The translations under genes were made by a program, and so were the position numbers. Shown here in pieces: positions 10,819 to 30,061 of a DNA stretch of 64,000 nucleotides. Source of the stretch: Tubulanus polymorphus (taxonomy: Eukaryota > Nemertea > Palaeonemertea > Tubulaniformes > Tubulanidae). The stretch spans positions 30,566,650-30,630,649 of the forward strand of contig NC_134026.1 in the NCBI RefSeq assembly GCF_964204645.1. The letters run 5' to 3'. Each line of letters begins with the position of its first letter. Position 1 is the stretch's first letter. Below the pieces are notes generated by a model. It saw only the letters and a list, made by a program, of their open reading frames with translations. It did not search any database and was not told the DNA's origin.

Positions 10819-13800
10819 TTTAGCTGACACTACTGTTCCGTTCCTACCTGTTGACAACGCCTGCTTGCTATACTAAACAGCATATAAGCGTGACATTTTT
10901 TCGTGAATGACAGAACCCGTTTATGATTTTAAAATAGCTCGATCTTTACGCCGATATGGGACGAATGTCCTCTTATGTATGCGCGTGTACTGCGCGTTAG
11001 TATTACCATAGTAACTTCTGGTACAACATGGCCGGCGCTCTCTCGCGCTATGAATAATGGGTTATAGTTTATCACAACTAGATGTATATATTGTAATCAT
11101 CACGACGATTAATAATGCAGATCATTGATTGTCATAGAATGCGTCACAGCGAGCTCCAGAATTGATGGCGATGTTCACTGTCATTTTCTAACCTATTGCG
11201 AGCAGTTAGAGATGAAATTAGATTTTAATGTTATTCTTTTTAAAGATATATTTCAATTTAACTGTATTTGATTATAATCGTAACCTTGATATAGGTATCT
11301 TCATGTTACCTTCAAAGGGTTTGGACATTCATATCCAGTCTACATTGACATATACAAGGCATACGAATATGAAAAAAAGTTTTATTACACTTTAGACGCC
11401 GTAAAAGCCGTTACAATAATGTTTACATACATTAATACCTAAGGAGTTCTAATATTTAAGGGGGTCTCTGGGTGAGTCGATGTGCTGGTTTGCAATAGTG
11501 TATTTGGTTGTGTATTCACTTATTGAGTTGTCTAACAATCGTTTCTATTCATGAGTTCAAGCTAGATCGAGTTTTGAAACGAATGATATGGCCACCGTCG
11601 GGAAGTGAATTTCTGAACACAGTCGTTAGGATGACATTTAAAAGAATCACTTGAGACAACCGTGTAACTGGAGCAGAAACTCAGATCGTATAAACAGAAA
11701 ATCATTTTCAATGATGCAATTCCCAGACTTATTGACAGATATGCTCCCTCTCTCGCGCGCTCTCAGTTGAAATCCGATACGACACCGGGTCTAAAACTAT
11801 CGAATTTCACTAAAAAAAAGTCTCAACTGGTAACGTCAGATCAATGGTGAATCAGCAAAGACTGACAACAACAATTCTTAACGGATGTTAAAAATTCTGT
11901 AATGAAACGTCGATGTCCTGTACTGACTTCATCTCTGATTAATGACTAGCTGACTTTCGCGGACTTGCATCCGAGTGGTCCGGACTAATGAAGACTACAG
12001 GTTAGAGCAAAAAGCGCCGAAATCCAATCTGTAAGCAGTGACTCGGCATTCAGTTTCAATAGCCGTGGCTCAATCGTGACAATGATCCTAAGATCCAAAA
12101 GTGGTCTTCAATTTTACTTGGTCTGAAGTTGAAGACAAGATGATCTTAAACCTAAAGCCTTAACCGTGTTGCTGCTGGCCGAGGGTTCATTCATCAAGTC
12201 AGTGACACCTGGTCCCTTTTAAAAATAATGTGTCAGTTGTAAATGAAGACAATAGTACCAATGTTCCCCATCTATTCATTTCGATGAATCATCACCGCAG
12301 GTTTTTATATATTTGATAAGTTTAACTTTAAATAAAATGATACATATTTTGAGGTTGATTCAGTAACTCCACCCAGCTGTCTCTTGACAATCAATAATCA
12401 GTATCTATGGATACTTTAGCCCGGAGCGGAGCGATATTTGGGCGTGATTTCCTCTATCGAACAGTTTGAACCCTTGTTTGTATCATCCGTTTCCAAAACA
12501 TCGATTTCCACAAACAAAAACCTCTGTCGACAAATACACAAGTACCGGTATATATGTATATGCATGTCATAAAACAGAATAGAATTGACGAAAACAAATC
12601 TCGCAAAAATATGAACAGTTGAAACTAATGTACAAAATGCAAAAATGCAGATGTTGACATGTCAGAAGAGGACTTTAATTATAAGAGATTTACAAGAAAT
12701 GGGCTAGGTCCAAGTTGGTCGATGTTAATCTATTGAGTTGTTGTTCATCTGCGTCACATTGGACGTCAAATGGCCACCATTGTGACGGTGACGCGTTGAT
12801 ATGTCACGTGGTGACTGTATTAAGACATTGTCCGAAACAAATCAACCGAATGAGCCGTTCCGTGTCAGTCTGACGTCACGGTAACTATAAGCTGTGAAGT
12901 CAGAGTTATCACCTAGACCCGTGGCCGAATGGGTTTGATCGCCTCCCATACCAGGTGTCCGAGTTCGAATCTCGAGCCAGCACGCACGGACAATGTCATT
13001 TATGGTGAACTGTCTTCTTGGTTTTCTTGAAAAAAAATTGTGTTGGTATTAATTAACCATGAATACAATAGCTGAGTACCAAGCGCCGTGGGGTTCACAC
13101 TGAATTGTCTTTTTGTCATAGAACTAACTATAACTATCGGTTATAGTTCTATGTTTTTATATAGTTATTTCTGATATTTTTTCACCATTGCTGAAACGAT
13201 CGATTACCAAAAAGTTTTAAGTATGTCTTCACTTCAAAAGCCATGACATTGTTTGTAACAAGGAGGGTTTCTAAATCATAGTTGAGTACGATCTAAATGA
13301 ATGGCCAAACCCGGTAACAAAAAGCCAGGGAAATTCAGACTTCATTTATTAGGTAAAATTATAATTATGAAATACTCCGCCTGGTCTCATTCGGAATCTT
13401 GACTGGAAAGAAGCCGATTCTATCGAAAATATTTCATAAAAATAACCGTTTGAAAATTCTCTGATAAAACTTGACAAAACGAACAACAACGGTTTTTTAG
13501 TATTGAACGATCGAATATTATTCTGTCAAGAAGGTTTTGATGTACATGTAATAATCAGCATCATTACAATCATGTGAAATAATTCTTTTTAGATATATAT
13601 AGATTCACTACGAATAACCGTATCGAAACAGTAGCAAATATAAATCAACTATTTTCACTGTTTTTGAATTATTTCGATTTCGTATTTCTAACACACTAGT
13701 GTCTCTAAAACTCTAATAGCACCGCCAGATATTTAAAAATCATAATTTTTTTATTATTGAATTTTGTATAAGCAGTAGTTCATATAATGATCCGTTGAAT

Positions 13801-14425
13801 TTAAGCCGATTCTTTACAAATATATATAACTGATGATATATCAGTAGCAGTCTCACAACATAAACACATGCGTATAAATATATATATTATTTCACAACTA
13901 TAAAATCTGCAGAGCTGTCAAATTAAAATTCATAGATCAAAATAATATTCTCTTTAAGCAAACATTACACTAATACTTATCGAATACTTCACATCAGGTT
14001 CTTCAGTTCTCTTGTATAAATATGTTCTTCCTAAAGTGAAATCCCACACTTTGAAGACCAGAAATGAAAAGTATATTGCGACCACAGAGTTTCACCTGAC
14101 GATGGAAAGAGCTGAAACGTCGCGGTTTCAATGAACTTTTATTAAATCAATTTTTCAATATTTTCCTCTTTAAAAATGTGAGAAAAGTCGCTCATCTTTC
14201 AAGGATTACAGTGTGTTTCAAAATAACAATCCCTCAACCCGATGATTTAATGAATTGGATTGTTATCCTTCAATAAGATACTGAAAAATAAGTATTTTCT
14301 GTCGCATTTCACACTGATTTCTGTTTAAATCAAACTAACATACATTATACATAGGAAGCAGTTGATTTGGTTGGAATCAGGTTTCGGTCTTCAAAACGAA
14401 TTTCACATCACAAAAACAGCTACAT
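10819..14425. other. Gene-free spacer between the glycosyltransferase and the first G gamma gene
   Basis: No coding gene is supported. The part near 10820-11100 should contain the glycosyltransferase promoter. A decayed foldback related to the GGTTCCATAG family lies around 12080-12215. A tRNA-like module is at 12916-12980. The part next to 14425 should contain the 3' untranslated region of the first G gamma gene. The rest looks like plain AT-rich sequence. Confidence 0.5.
12916..12980 (+). repeat. tRNA-like module, probable SINE head
   Basis: CCGTGGCCGAATGGG resembles an A box and GAGTTCGAATCTC resembles a B box, about 35 bp apart. The ends do not form a full acceptor stem, and no anticodon arm is convincing, so this is a tRNA-derived repeat rather than a working tRNA gene. 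Confidence 0.5.
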
Positions 14426-14638
14426 TTATAAAACATTGCATCCACCTTTATCTTTGAAAGGGTTGTCATTTTGTTTTGCGAATCCATAAATGAGTACATC
14501 GTTTTCTTGATGTTGTTCGCAAAACTTCTTAATTTCCTCGATACATTCTGAAACAGGCATTCGCCTTACGCTAGCCTCCACTTTCAGTTGTTCGACGGCC
14601 TTACGATGCTGTTGAAGGTTCTCCTGGAATTTATTCAT
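14426..14638 (-). CDS. G protein gamma subunit A
   Basis: Gamma subunits pair with G beta at the plasma membrane to form the beta-gamma dimer of heterotrimeric G proteins. The 70-residue product has the usual gamma length. It begins MNKFQENLQQHRK, continues VEQLKVEASVRRMPVSECIEE and ends DNPFKDKGGCNVL. NPFKDK is the hallmark near the C terminus, and the tail CNVL is a CaaX box whose final L predicts geranylgeranylation. The whole protein lies in one exon, with a candidate splice acceptor (TTTCTAG) one base before the ATG, so the leader is probably split by an intron. Of the four gamma genes here it is closest to B. The orthology group is uncertain; GNG12-like is a guess from linkage. Confidence 0.93.
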   Translation of the reverse strand: MNKFQENLQQHRKAVEQLKVEASVRRMPVSECIEEIKKFCEQHQENDVLIYGFAKQNDNPFKDKGGCNVL

Positions 14639-17600
14639 TCTAGAAATAAAACAAGAAGAAACATTAAAGTTTATTGACGACTGGAAAAAGTAACACATAT
14701 AAATTGCTCCATGTTGTCGACGAGGGATGATATGATATTGATAACATGATTTTCTAGTTATAATGATTAAGTTATTTTGAATTAAGATATATCGACAATT
14801 GAATTTGACCGGCAACCAGTCTAGCCGCTCTATGACATCGACATCGACTCGCACAGTACCCCTTGAATAACGGAGAATAGTTCTATATCTAAAAACATTT
14901 TTTCAACGGTTTTTACGGTGTCAAAAAAATCAAGCTCCATTTTGTCAATTGTAGCGTGTTGTTGTAACTCGGATGCTGATCATCTCGTGAAGTTCATTTC
15001 GTTCAGATAGTTCAGTTCGTGCACCCTAAGGCAGGGCCGCCTCGATATTAAAACTCAACTGCTCTCTCCAGAAGAAATATTTTTCGTAGACCGACACGTT
15101 GTTGGCATGGAAACAGTGAAGCTAAAGTGAGGACTGGGAGCTCAGAAGAGATCGCTTAAGAATCAGTTTATCAAGTGATGTCGCAGATCAGGTTCAACCA
15201 GCCCTAGAAAACTTGTTTTCACACTGTTTTTACGATGCATCACTAACAAATGGTTCTTACGAAATAGTCTAAAGGCAGGGTGAAATTTAATGAAAGTTCA
15301 AAAGGGTATGGGAACGCTTGGGTGCATGTTGATCTCAGAATTTTGGTTTATGCAGGTAGCGCACAAACCTGGCGGGGGGGGGGGGTGCTAAGCTAAAACC
15401 CCTAAAAACAAGTTGTGTTTAGATTATCGAGTTCATGAGTAAATCGAATTGTTAAAGGTCGTTCTGGTGACCTTGCAGAAAAAAGGCCCGTTATACAAAA
15501 ATCCTCCGTACCATGATAATGATATTTAAACTAAAAAGGAAATTTCAAGACTCTCAAATTTCTAAAAAAATCATTTGATCGTGATTTTAAAAGCTTTTAC
15601 GGCTGTGTAGACTATATACATATCAATTTATTTGAGCAAATTCAAAGGCACCGTAAATAACTTTTGACAATACAATATTTGAAAACATGTTCATACACCA
15701 TAGAATACACCATAGAATATACCCAGCGTTATAAAGACAAATAAATCGGGCTGTTTGTGCTGTGAACTGCTATTTGTCAGTGATGGTACATTTTTTAATC
15801 TAGGGAACCTCATCCACGTAGAATGAGCGACGACTTGTAAAGATATAGACCGCCAAACTCTAGTGTTATTACGTGATGCAGTTAGCTGTTGTCGTATACT
15901 GCTCAATATAACTGGGTTATCTAATATCGACTCAGTTCCAGCATCGATACAGTCATCACAAAAATGTAAAGCTGACAATCGTCCAATTAGTTTGATACTA
16001 GAAAATAATATCGAAAATCCCGCAACTAATGACGAAAAATTAAGTCCGAAATGTTTCCTAATTCAATGTTTTGACCATAACAGCTATTTTCAGGAATACT
16101 GTATTCCTGAAAGATGAATTCATACTAACTCTAGAAATAGCTACATCGACATTGGACTAATTTAACCAAGATCTCTTTCATGTTCTATGGTTTCTTCATG
16201 ACGTTCGTTAACAACAGCGCACCTCGATGCATTTTCCATAATTCCACGCAATCTCTGCGGGGTAAATGGTTAGGATATCGCTCCAGAACTGCCTCCAGTC
16301 CAACCTCCAACCGCAACCATCAATTAGACTCTGACTGAAATGAGTGTTTGTTACCAATGGCAATAAAATTGCTTATTTTGCTGTGATAAGAGGATGTTAT
16401 GTGCGACGACAAGTCATTAACAAAACACCTCCAGGGTCTACTTTATACTTCACAAATTTTAATATCAATCCTAAACGTACACTCGGCAGAAAGATGAGAT
16501 CTGAACGCTGCGGTTTCATCATCAACAAACCGTCGTTTTATATTACGTAGTTGAAATTTCGATCAATCTGTTTCAAGAAAAGGAAAACATAGAAAAACCG
16601 CGTATTCTAAAACTGCGTGTTCTAAAACCGCGTGACCGAAAAAATCAAAATGGAATACAAATAAAAACACGACAAACACGATAAGGGATCCTGGGACAGG
16701 TCGATTTGCTTTCAAATAATTTAAAAAGAAATAAAGAACAATATTCATGTTCAGGTGTTTTCTTATGGAGAGGTCTGAAATGATATCGGGAACTCTAGAC
16801 AACGTTTTCAGCAATTGATTCTTATATTTCATTCCACCAAACTTCGTTTATCGGAGTTAGTCGACTATAGTCCACGGGATTGAGCACGGTCGCTGTAGTT
16901 CGGACCTGTTTCCAACATGACCGACACTGTGAAATGCGTTACGACCGAACTATAGTGCGTTCGGTTATTAGCTCTGGCCACTAGTCGACTAAACTGCGAT
17001 AAGCGAGGTTCGCCCGTCAATAGTCTCCCTTCTAGAGAAATGAAAAACACATGACGCCATAATCATCGTTATACAACAATCTTTATTGCTACTCATTTTC
17101 CGTGTTTTATGCGATTACAAACAAATCATCGAAAATAATCTTAAACAAAACCTCGAATCAAATCTAAATGTATCTAAAATTATATCCCAATCATTAGATA
17201 ATCACAATTATCCAAAAAATAAGTATTTGGTTTTTTTTTTTCTAGCGACCAAGCCCTTAAAACTAAACAGGCTTTATAGACTATATCTGATTATTGATAA
17301 TGTCTTAGTTTCAAGGAGGCGATCGATTTTTTCGTTTCCGAAAACAAAGCAGAATGTTGTATAAATGTTATTTTTCAGTACAAAATATGACCTTTACCGA
17401 ATTGCAATCCCTCAATCTATACTCGAACAAATTGGTGTTTATCTCATGATGATAATTTAAGCACTGATCCCCTGAAACAAACTCGAAATATCACAATTTC
17501 AGCTTGAAATTATTAGTAAAATCTGCAAATTACAAATCAATAACTTTGAATATGTTTTACAGTAAATTATTTTCTATGTTGTGCCTGGATATTAAGTTTT

Positions 17601-18063
17601 GATTTCTCCACGCAGAGATTATCAATCACAAATATTTCACGAGCCAAATTTATTTTCACAGAATGATTTTTCAGTAAGTATAATATATATATATATATAC
17701 ATATAAGAATAAACTAAAAATCACGAAGAAATTAGGTACCGGCGTCACACACCAGATGGCGCGATAACACACTAAGTTTATTTAACGTAGTGAAAATTAG
17801 TTTATTTTCGATGAGATTTGAACTTGACTTTTAGGCTTCATAATCCGAACATTATCGAACGAATCACGAATGGAATTATGATTTACTTTATCACTCGGTG
17901 TATGGTATAGATTTCCCTGAAAAAGAGAAATGGAGAAAAAACTGACTAGCTTATAACGACACCTAGCGGATCATCGCATGCCACAGTAACGGTGCCGGTA
18001 CCTTATCACTGTTTTACCCTAGTCTAAATATTGATAAAAATTATTATGATAATACTTTACTGT

Positions 18064-18092
18064 AATAATAATAATAATAATAATAATAATAG
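18064..18092. repeat. (AAT)n microsatellite
   Basis: About nine AAT units in a row. A similar run of about ten lies near 46180-46210. Confidence 0.9.
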
Positions 18093-19739
18093 TTATAATA
18101 ATACTTATGATAAACGTGTTGATAATGATTAATTAATTAATTATATACATGAATTAATAACTAAGTTAAAAGAAAACGTTGTACATTAAGTTAGATTATG
18201 TACGTATCTTTCTCTCTCTCCCACTATCTCTCTCTCTCTCTTCTTAGAAATACAACTAGAACTACAAAACACATAAAACTAGTTTCAAAGACACTTTAAT
18301 AAGGATTTTCTGCAGCTTGTTTTAATGCGACCTTTCATTTTAACGGTTGAGCTTTACATTTGAATTTTTAAATAATCCACGCAATTCATCTTTCTATCTT
18401 TTAGAGGAATGAACATAACTCATTAATCTGATGAAACCACTAGATTCGCACGGGATTCCGAAAGTGAATTTTAAGCAAACGGTGCATTTTACGAAATATG
18501 TTTTTTTTAAACGATGGAATAAAGCGCTTTCAATAAGATTTTGATTCATGTAGATTCCTCAGCAATAGAAAAAAAAAACGAAAAAAGAGTTTTCTAAACA
18601 TAATCACGCAAAGCAACGATAACGTCACTTAAATAAGGGGTTCCCAGAAAATAAATTCTGGGAAGATTCTGTACACGATTAAAAACCTTACTTCATCATA
18701 ACTATATCGAGGAAGTGCCACTAGAAAATTATCAACATGTTGCATCTAAATTCCTAGATTTTGAACATTCTCTAAAATGGCAAATGCAAATAGTTAAGAT
18801 AGAAGCAAATATATTCTATGAAGATATGAATGAAATAGAGAATAACTTATAATTAAAAACATCAAACATTAAAAACATCAATTAAAACATGAATGGGTCG
18901 ACAATTGTTTTTTTTTTGGTTTGTTTTCTTATTGAGAGGGAAATAAGTGCTGGTTATGCAAATAAATGTGTATGAATTAACGACAACTAATAAATAATAA
19001 ATCACATAATTAAAGAAGTTTAGAGTGTATTGCTCGCTGAGATATATTCATAACTAGATCACGTGACCACCGCCAGAAGTCACGTGCCAGATTTGATCTG
19101 CCATGGTTCAACCAAATCCGGAAGGTGACATCGCGGATTTCAAAACCATCAATTTCTGACTAATTTGTACTGACCAAAACAATTATATATGAATGATTAA
19201 ATAATAACAGTAATATTCAACTGATTATATATAACATCTATGTTAAAACACCATATATGGAAATTAAAACGCTAATAAAACGTTTACCATTTTAAAGAAA
19301 ATTCAAAAATGTCAGAATAAGACGCATTCGTAAAATGATTTAATAGTTGGAACTTCACCACACACTAACAGGTGAATCAAAGTTTTATCGTTAATAGAAT
19401 CTAACAGTTCCGTAAACGCGTGGATCTTAATTTGACTCTAGGCGGTTAAAACAATTCGGAGCAAATAACATGGAACTTGGGTCTGAAGATCAGGTCGGTT
19501 ATTCTTTTAAAGAGCTCAACCGTAAAAATTTTAAGGTCTACACAAAAAATGCCGATATTTTTAAACAACATTATAACCTAGAGAACTACTGTAATAATGG
19601 AGTACAGAATGAAATGTGTAAATTAAAATTCCTGTGGCAAAAAAAACCTATTTTAAAAATTACTTGTGACGGTGGGATGTGACTGACGAGATTCAGTCGA
19701 GAATCTCGCGAGATATCTACGTTACGTGCAACAAGGGCT

Positions 19740-20040
19740 ACGTTTGATTGTGGCAATCGAGGTTTCCGCTTGTGGCAAGTGAGGATCCACCAGGTTCGCT
19801 AGTGTACATTCGGACAACGATGCCAGATTCGATTAGAATGTATCCGTAATTTTTCTATACATAAACCCTTAAGATCGCACCGAGTTTATCAAGAGCAATC
19901 ATTCACATGATATTCTATGTTGGCGGCTGAAAAATTAGCTAATTGAAATTAACGAGATTTTGATCAAGTTGTCCAATAGATGCGTACGCCACCTAGCGGG
20001 ATATCGCGGTGCAGCGCCGGTTCCTCACTGAATAATAATT
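19740..20040. repeat. Dispersed repeat family with CTCF-like end, copy 1
   Basis: Shares with 20190-20470 the phrase CCAGGTTCGCTAGTGTACA and with 27725-27990 the phrases GGCAAGTGAGGATCCACC and CGCCA(C/T)CTAGCGG. The copies are diverged but keep the same order: the GGATCCACC-type block first and the CGCCACCTAGCGG block about 200-250 bp later. No open frame. Probably a short non-autonomous repeat. Confidence 0.55.
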
Positions 20041-20189
20041 TTGACAATTCGTCTGAACCGCTGACGTACTTTGAAATGTGATAGCGCAACAGTTATTGTC
20101 GCGGAGAGACTGCAACAAATCAAAATGCATAGAGATGAAGTGATCGATCACTCAATGAGTAAAGAATCATTGAAAAACTAGCCAATAAG

Positions 20190-20470
20190 CTACCGGAAAC
20201 GCAACTGCGGCAAGCGGAATTGCGCCAGGTTCGCTAGTGTACAACGACGTCAACGCTGGATTTTTTCTAGTCAAATATCATGTAGGAAATTTTTACCACA
20301 TCGATATGAACTGTAAAGATAACCAGAGTTTATCGAGACGCGTGATTCGCCTTTGAGATCAAAGTTCATCGTGAAAATAAACTAATTTTGTTCGGGTACG
20401 TCTGATATCTTAGTGGTGCCATCTGACGGGTTGATGGTATGCCGGTATTCAGATTTTTCAGAGCATCTGT
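20190..20470. repeat. Dispersed repeat family with CTCF-like end, copy 2
   Basis: Begins with GCGCCAGGTTCGCTAGTGTACA, as in copy 1, and ends with GTGCCATCTGACGG at 20416-20429. It lies about 450 bp from the copy at 19740, in the spacer upstream of gamma A. Confidence 0.5.
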
Positions 20471-20948
20471 GGTGTCATGTGAGCTGTGTGTCAAAAGCGG
20501 TTTAATTATTCCGATAAAGTACCACCGTCGTAGTTAAATCCCTGTTTGGAAATTCATGGTTGTCGTCGGTCGGCGTGGTGCTGGTGGTGGTTGCCGAGCG
20601 GATTTCCGCCTTAGGTTTTCAGGTTTTGTCGCTTTCTAAGCACAATTCGACTGTTCAGTTCAGTAGATAAGAGACGAATCTGTGACTGATCTGATCGCAG
20701 ACGGGGGGCTAGAACGCTGTATAGTGGTGGTGGTGGTGGTGGTATTAAACTGGTGAATCGACATCGAGCTGCACCAGACAATACCAATTGAAACAGCTAC
20801 CATCATCTTAGATTATAAATCCAGAAACTTGAAAATAAAATAACTTGTGTAAAGTGAAAATACTGTCTATTGTATATACGATGAGTTTATAGTGAGTCTT
20901 GTGTGTATAAAATGTGTCCAATGTTTTCTCACAGCGAATCGATCCATT

Positions 20949-21152
20949 TCACAATATATCACATCCCGACTTTTCCTGGAACGGGTTATTTTTCTTGTTC
21001 GGAATTCCGTTTACGAGGCAATCGTTCGGCAAGTTTTCGTCGATGAATTTCATCATGTCGGCCACGCATTCGGACACGTTTTTACGCGGAACCGATGCTT
21101 CCAACTGTAACTGTTCGAGGATTTTCTGTTGTCCCGCCACTGCACTCGACAT
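20949..21152 (-). CDS. G protein gamma subunit B
   Basis: The 67-residue product starts MSSAVAGQQKILEQLQLEAS, continues VPRKNVSECVADMMKF and ends NNPFQEKSGCDIL. It keeps the helix (ILEQLQLEAS) that packs on G beta, the NPF motif, and a CaaX tail CDIL predicting geranylgeranylation. One coding exon, with a splice acceptor (CATTACAG) nine bases before the ATG; the upstream leader exon is not located. The EQL-x-x-EAS-x-x-R and VSEC segments are shared with gamma A, so A and B look like one duplication pair. Canonical gammas read VSKA where these read VSEC. It should act like other gammas in beta-gamma dimers. Confidence 0.92.
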   Translation of the reverse strand: MSSAVAGQQKILEQLQLEASVPRKNVSECVADMMKFIDENLPNDCLVNGIPNKKNNPFQEKSGCDIL

Positions 21153-27388
<6,236 letters not shown>

Positions 27389-27604
27389 TTACAAGATGTC
27401 ACAGGATATTTTCTTCGCTTTGAACGGGTTATCATTGACTGGGAAAATCAACGGATCGTTCTGTAAACCTTCCTGGCAAAACTTCACCATTTGAGCGATC
27501 GTTTTAGACATCGGTTCACGCTGAATTTTACAATACTGCACTAATTCGCTTCGATCGTCTTGGTATTTCTGGATTAATTCAGATGTTCTACCTTGATAAG
27601 ACAT
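27389..27604 (-). CDS. G protein gamma subunit C
   Basis: The 71-residue product starts MSYQGRTSELIQKYQDDRSE and ends DNPFKAKKISCDIL, with the gamma hallmark NPFK and a CaaX tail CDIL. The middle reads LVQYCKIQREPMSKTIAQMV where typical gammas have QLRxEAxxxRxxVSKA, so the G beta-contacting helix is diverged. Ordinary gamma length. One coding exon; a candidate acceptor (CGCTTAG) lies 16 bases before the ATG. It resembles gamma D (shared RSEL, QR, MVKFC/MMKFC and NPFK-KK), so C and D form a second pair. A partner preference different from A and B is possible but only inferred. Confidence 0.9.
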   Translation of the reverse strand: MSYQGRTSELIQKYQDDRSELVQYCKIQREPMSKTIAQMVKFCQEGLQNDPLIFPVNDNPFKAKKISCDIL

Positions 27605-27724
27605 GGCGTTCTTTCTTTCCTAAGCGAACGATAGAAAACAATTTACTACGATTTGTTTCTGATAGACACTAATAATTCGTGAAAGATATGTTGAAATGTA
27701 GACGGATGAACCCCAGACGGCGAT

Positions 27725-27990
27725 GTTTATGAGGACTGTGGCAAGTGAGGATTCCGCTTGTGGTAAGCGAGGATCCACCGGGTGTCGGCGCCGATATCAA
27801 TTGAAATCTATCCAAAATCGTTCTCGAATTCCGTGAATGATAAATAAAACACGCGATCAAAGCGATTAGTGTTTATGCCTCGTATTTCTGATGAGGGGGC
27901 TAAAAATCTCGTAAGATGAACTAAATTCTGAACGAATTGATGCGCTCGCCATCTAGCGGAAAAGCCGGTGGACACGGGATCCTCGTAGAT
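27725..27990. repeat. Dispersed repeat family with CTCF-like end, copy 3
   Basis: Begins with GGCAAGTGAGGATTCCGC and GAGGATCCACCGGG and ends after CTCGCCATCTAGCGG (27945-27959). It is the counterpart of the repeats at 19740-20040 and 20190-20470 and lies just upstream of gamma C. Confidence 0.5.
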
Positions 27991-28747
27991 ACACTAGATG
28001 AATCCAGTTACAGTGATTAACTTTGACACAGTATTTCATCATTGCATGTGACGATATATTTTATGAAACAGCCTAAACTACGTGGCGTCAATAAACTCGT
28101 TGCTTTCTATATAGTTTTCACTTGATTTTGAGAGTAATTTCGCTTTCAGAAAACAATAGGGGATCATCCTACATTTAAATACATGTATTCAGTCTCAGAA
28201 GGGGAAGATGTCGATTCTGTTGTTTTGCGGTGCATATACGTGAAGATTTAAGATAGAGGAGAGATAGCGACTCGAGGCCGTAAAGGGTTTATCTTTATCA
28301 GGGATCCAGTTTCCACAGTTATGAGTTAAGATTTGACTCAAGAATTAACTCGATGAAAATGAGGTGATTTTAATTCTAACTCACAGCCGTGCAATCCGGG
28401 TCCTGGAGATTATTCAAGCGTTTGATATTGTATCACCGCAGTAGGAAAGGGTAAAGCACGTATTAGTGGTGTATATAAATTACTTACCGTATTTGACGGA
28501 TGGTGCATTGAGGTGAAATAGTGAGTACCACAACCGTTGGAAAAATACCGTTACCACAAAATGATAGCTTCAGTTCGCAAATAAAAGTAGATATGATTAT
28601 GTAATAATGGATCGCAATGCAGGGTCGTCAATGATTAGATGACGCGTCGTACAGTGTCCTGATTCCTGACGAAACCACGAATATTATACATATAATTGTG
28701 TGAATTCCTGCAGTAATCTGTGGAGTAGTCTGCGCTGCCTCATCAGT

Positions 28748-29045
28748 AGCAGTAGTCTGCAGTCCTGAACCAGACAATTCTTTATAGTATGCTGATAAAA
28801 TACCTGTCTCGGGTGTAAGTCCTGGTCTGAACACTGCCTCCTAGCTCGACAGCAGGTATCAATACGCAGCCCTGAACCGGACGATTCTTTATAGTATGCT
28901 GATAAAATACCTGTCTCGGGTGTAAGTCCTGGTCTGAACACTGCCTCCCAGCTCGACAGCAGGTATCAATACACAGCCCTGAACCAGGCGATTCTTTAAA
29001 GGGTGCTGATAAAATATCTAATGCGACATGTGAAGTGTGGGCGAT
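28748..29045. repeat. 107-bp tandem repeat, about 2.5 copies
   Basis: Units of 107 bp carry TGAACC(A/G)GACGATTCTTTA, GCTGATAAAATACCTGTCTC and CTGCCTCC(T/C)AGCTCGAC. The rightmost partial copy runs into CACATGTGAAGTGTGGGCGAT-type sequence that is also found near 50635-50770 and 54945-55050. Open frames on minus repeat with the unit and are not genes. Confidence 0.85.
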
Positions 29046-29659
29046 AAAAAATTGAGGGTAATGTAACTAATGACCGAATGGATGCAGGGTCCAAGGCTGA
29101 GGGTCAAGGCTGAGGCAGCAATTCGAACTAGAAAAACAATCCATCAACAGAGAATCAAACAACAATCTTTATACATAAATCAAATGATAAAACAAGAATG
29201 GAAAACTAACCATACAGAAAAGAAATCTTTATTTCATAGTAAAAAGTTTCAATATTATCAATTTAAAGCCTGTAGTTTGGAATGTGAAAACTGGATGAGA
29301 TTCAGCATCAAAATTAAAGCTACTTTAATGAAACATGTTTTCAGTGACGACTTCCCCGGAACATAAATATCTTCATGAAACTGAATCATTGCACAAAATA
29401 AATAGATTATAAATACATATGTATGTTTGTATAGTGTAGAACTGTGACTGGATGGAACAAACAGTAGACAGCGTACTCGTCTCAGAGCTCACCGTACCAT
29501 AAATACCCTCCGAGGTACAACACGTAAATTCCGGGACAGTCAAAGCAAGGATGGGTCGTTATTACAATGAATCCGAAAACGAAAATGTGTAATTGATTAT
29601 CCAGGGTCGACACAGTCTACTGTAGTTAGAGTACAAACATAAACATGGTTTTTTTTTAC

Positions 29660-29872
29660 TTATAAAATTTCACATGATTTCTTTTCTTTGAACGGGTTTT
29701 CTTTAACCGGTATGATTAACGCATCTTCGTCGAAATGATCGTAACAGAATTTCATCATTTGTTCGATACTGACAGAAACACGTGTTCGTTGTAGTTTACT
29801 GTGTTCTATCAACTCCGACCGATAATCGACCATCTTCTGAACGAATTCGGGACCGCTTCCTTGAGACGCCAT
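29660..29872 (-). CDS. G protein gamma subunit D
   Basis: The 70-residue product starts MASQGSGPEFVQKMVDYRSE and ends ENPFKEKKSCEIL, with NPFKEK and a CaaX tail CEIL ending in L (geranylgeranylation expected). The middle, LIEHSKLQRTRVSVSIEQMM, aligns with gamma C rather than with A or B. One coding exon; a candidate splice acceptor (TTATTATAG) directly precedes the ATG. All four gamma genes thus share an intron boundary within about 16 bases of the start codon and the same strand, which supports tandem duplication. It is the gamma gene nearest to GADD45. Confidence 0.91.
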   Translation of the reverse strand: MASQGSGPEFVQKMVDYRSELIEHSKLQRTRVSVSIEQMMKFCYDHFDEDALIIPVKENPFKEKKSCEIL

Positions 29873-30061
29873 CTATAATAACAAATAACACGATGAATCA
29901 ATTCATAACGAGTAGAGTTGTAGTAATTAAATAATGATAGATGTGCAGTTGTAAGAGTTAGTTATAAACAAACTCGCGTAAGTCGTTGTCTTTCAGTTCT
30001 TATTTCTTTTTCCAATTCAATGTACATTTAAAGTCATCATTTGGATAAGTTATCCATATAA

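Larger units (their letters stand above)
14639..20948. other. Spacer between G gamma genes A and B
   Basis: No gene is recognised. Leader exons and the promoter of gamma A should lie here but cannot be placed. Visible items: two GC-richer repeats ending in CTCF-like motifs (19740-20040 and 20190-20470), another such motif pair at 17750-17969, an (AAT)n run at 18064-18092, TC-rich tracts near 18210-18242, and a (GGT)n run near 20725-20743. The open frame at 15691-15978 on minus has no recognisable motif. Confidence 0.45.

Noticed and set aside
12916-12980. Functional tRNA gene
   Set aside because: A- and B-box-like segments are present, but the acceptor and anticodon stems do not form, so it was kept only as a tRNA-like repeat.
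15691-15978. 95-codon minus open frame starting MSALHFCDDC
   Set aside because: No recognisable domain, and no convincing splice partners; could be an old fragment but there is not enough to annotate it.
16195-16320. Minus-strand stretch reading GLEAVLERYPN and CVELWKMHRG
   Set aside because: Briefly resembled a cytochrome P450 fragment, but it is under 45 codons and lacks the heme-binding motif, so no call is made.
28628-28941. Two overlapping minus open frames both with MFRPGLTPETGIL
   Set aside because: They repeat with the 107-bp tandem unit; not genes.
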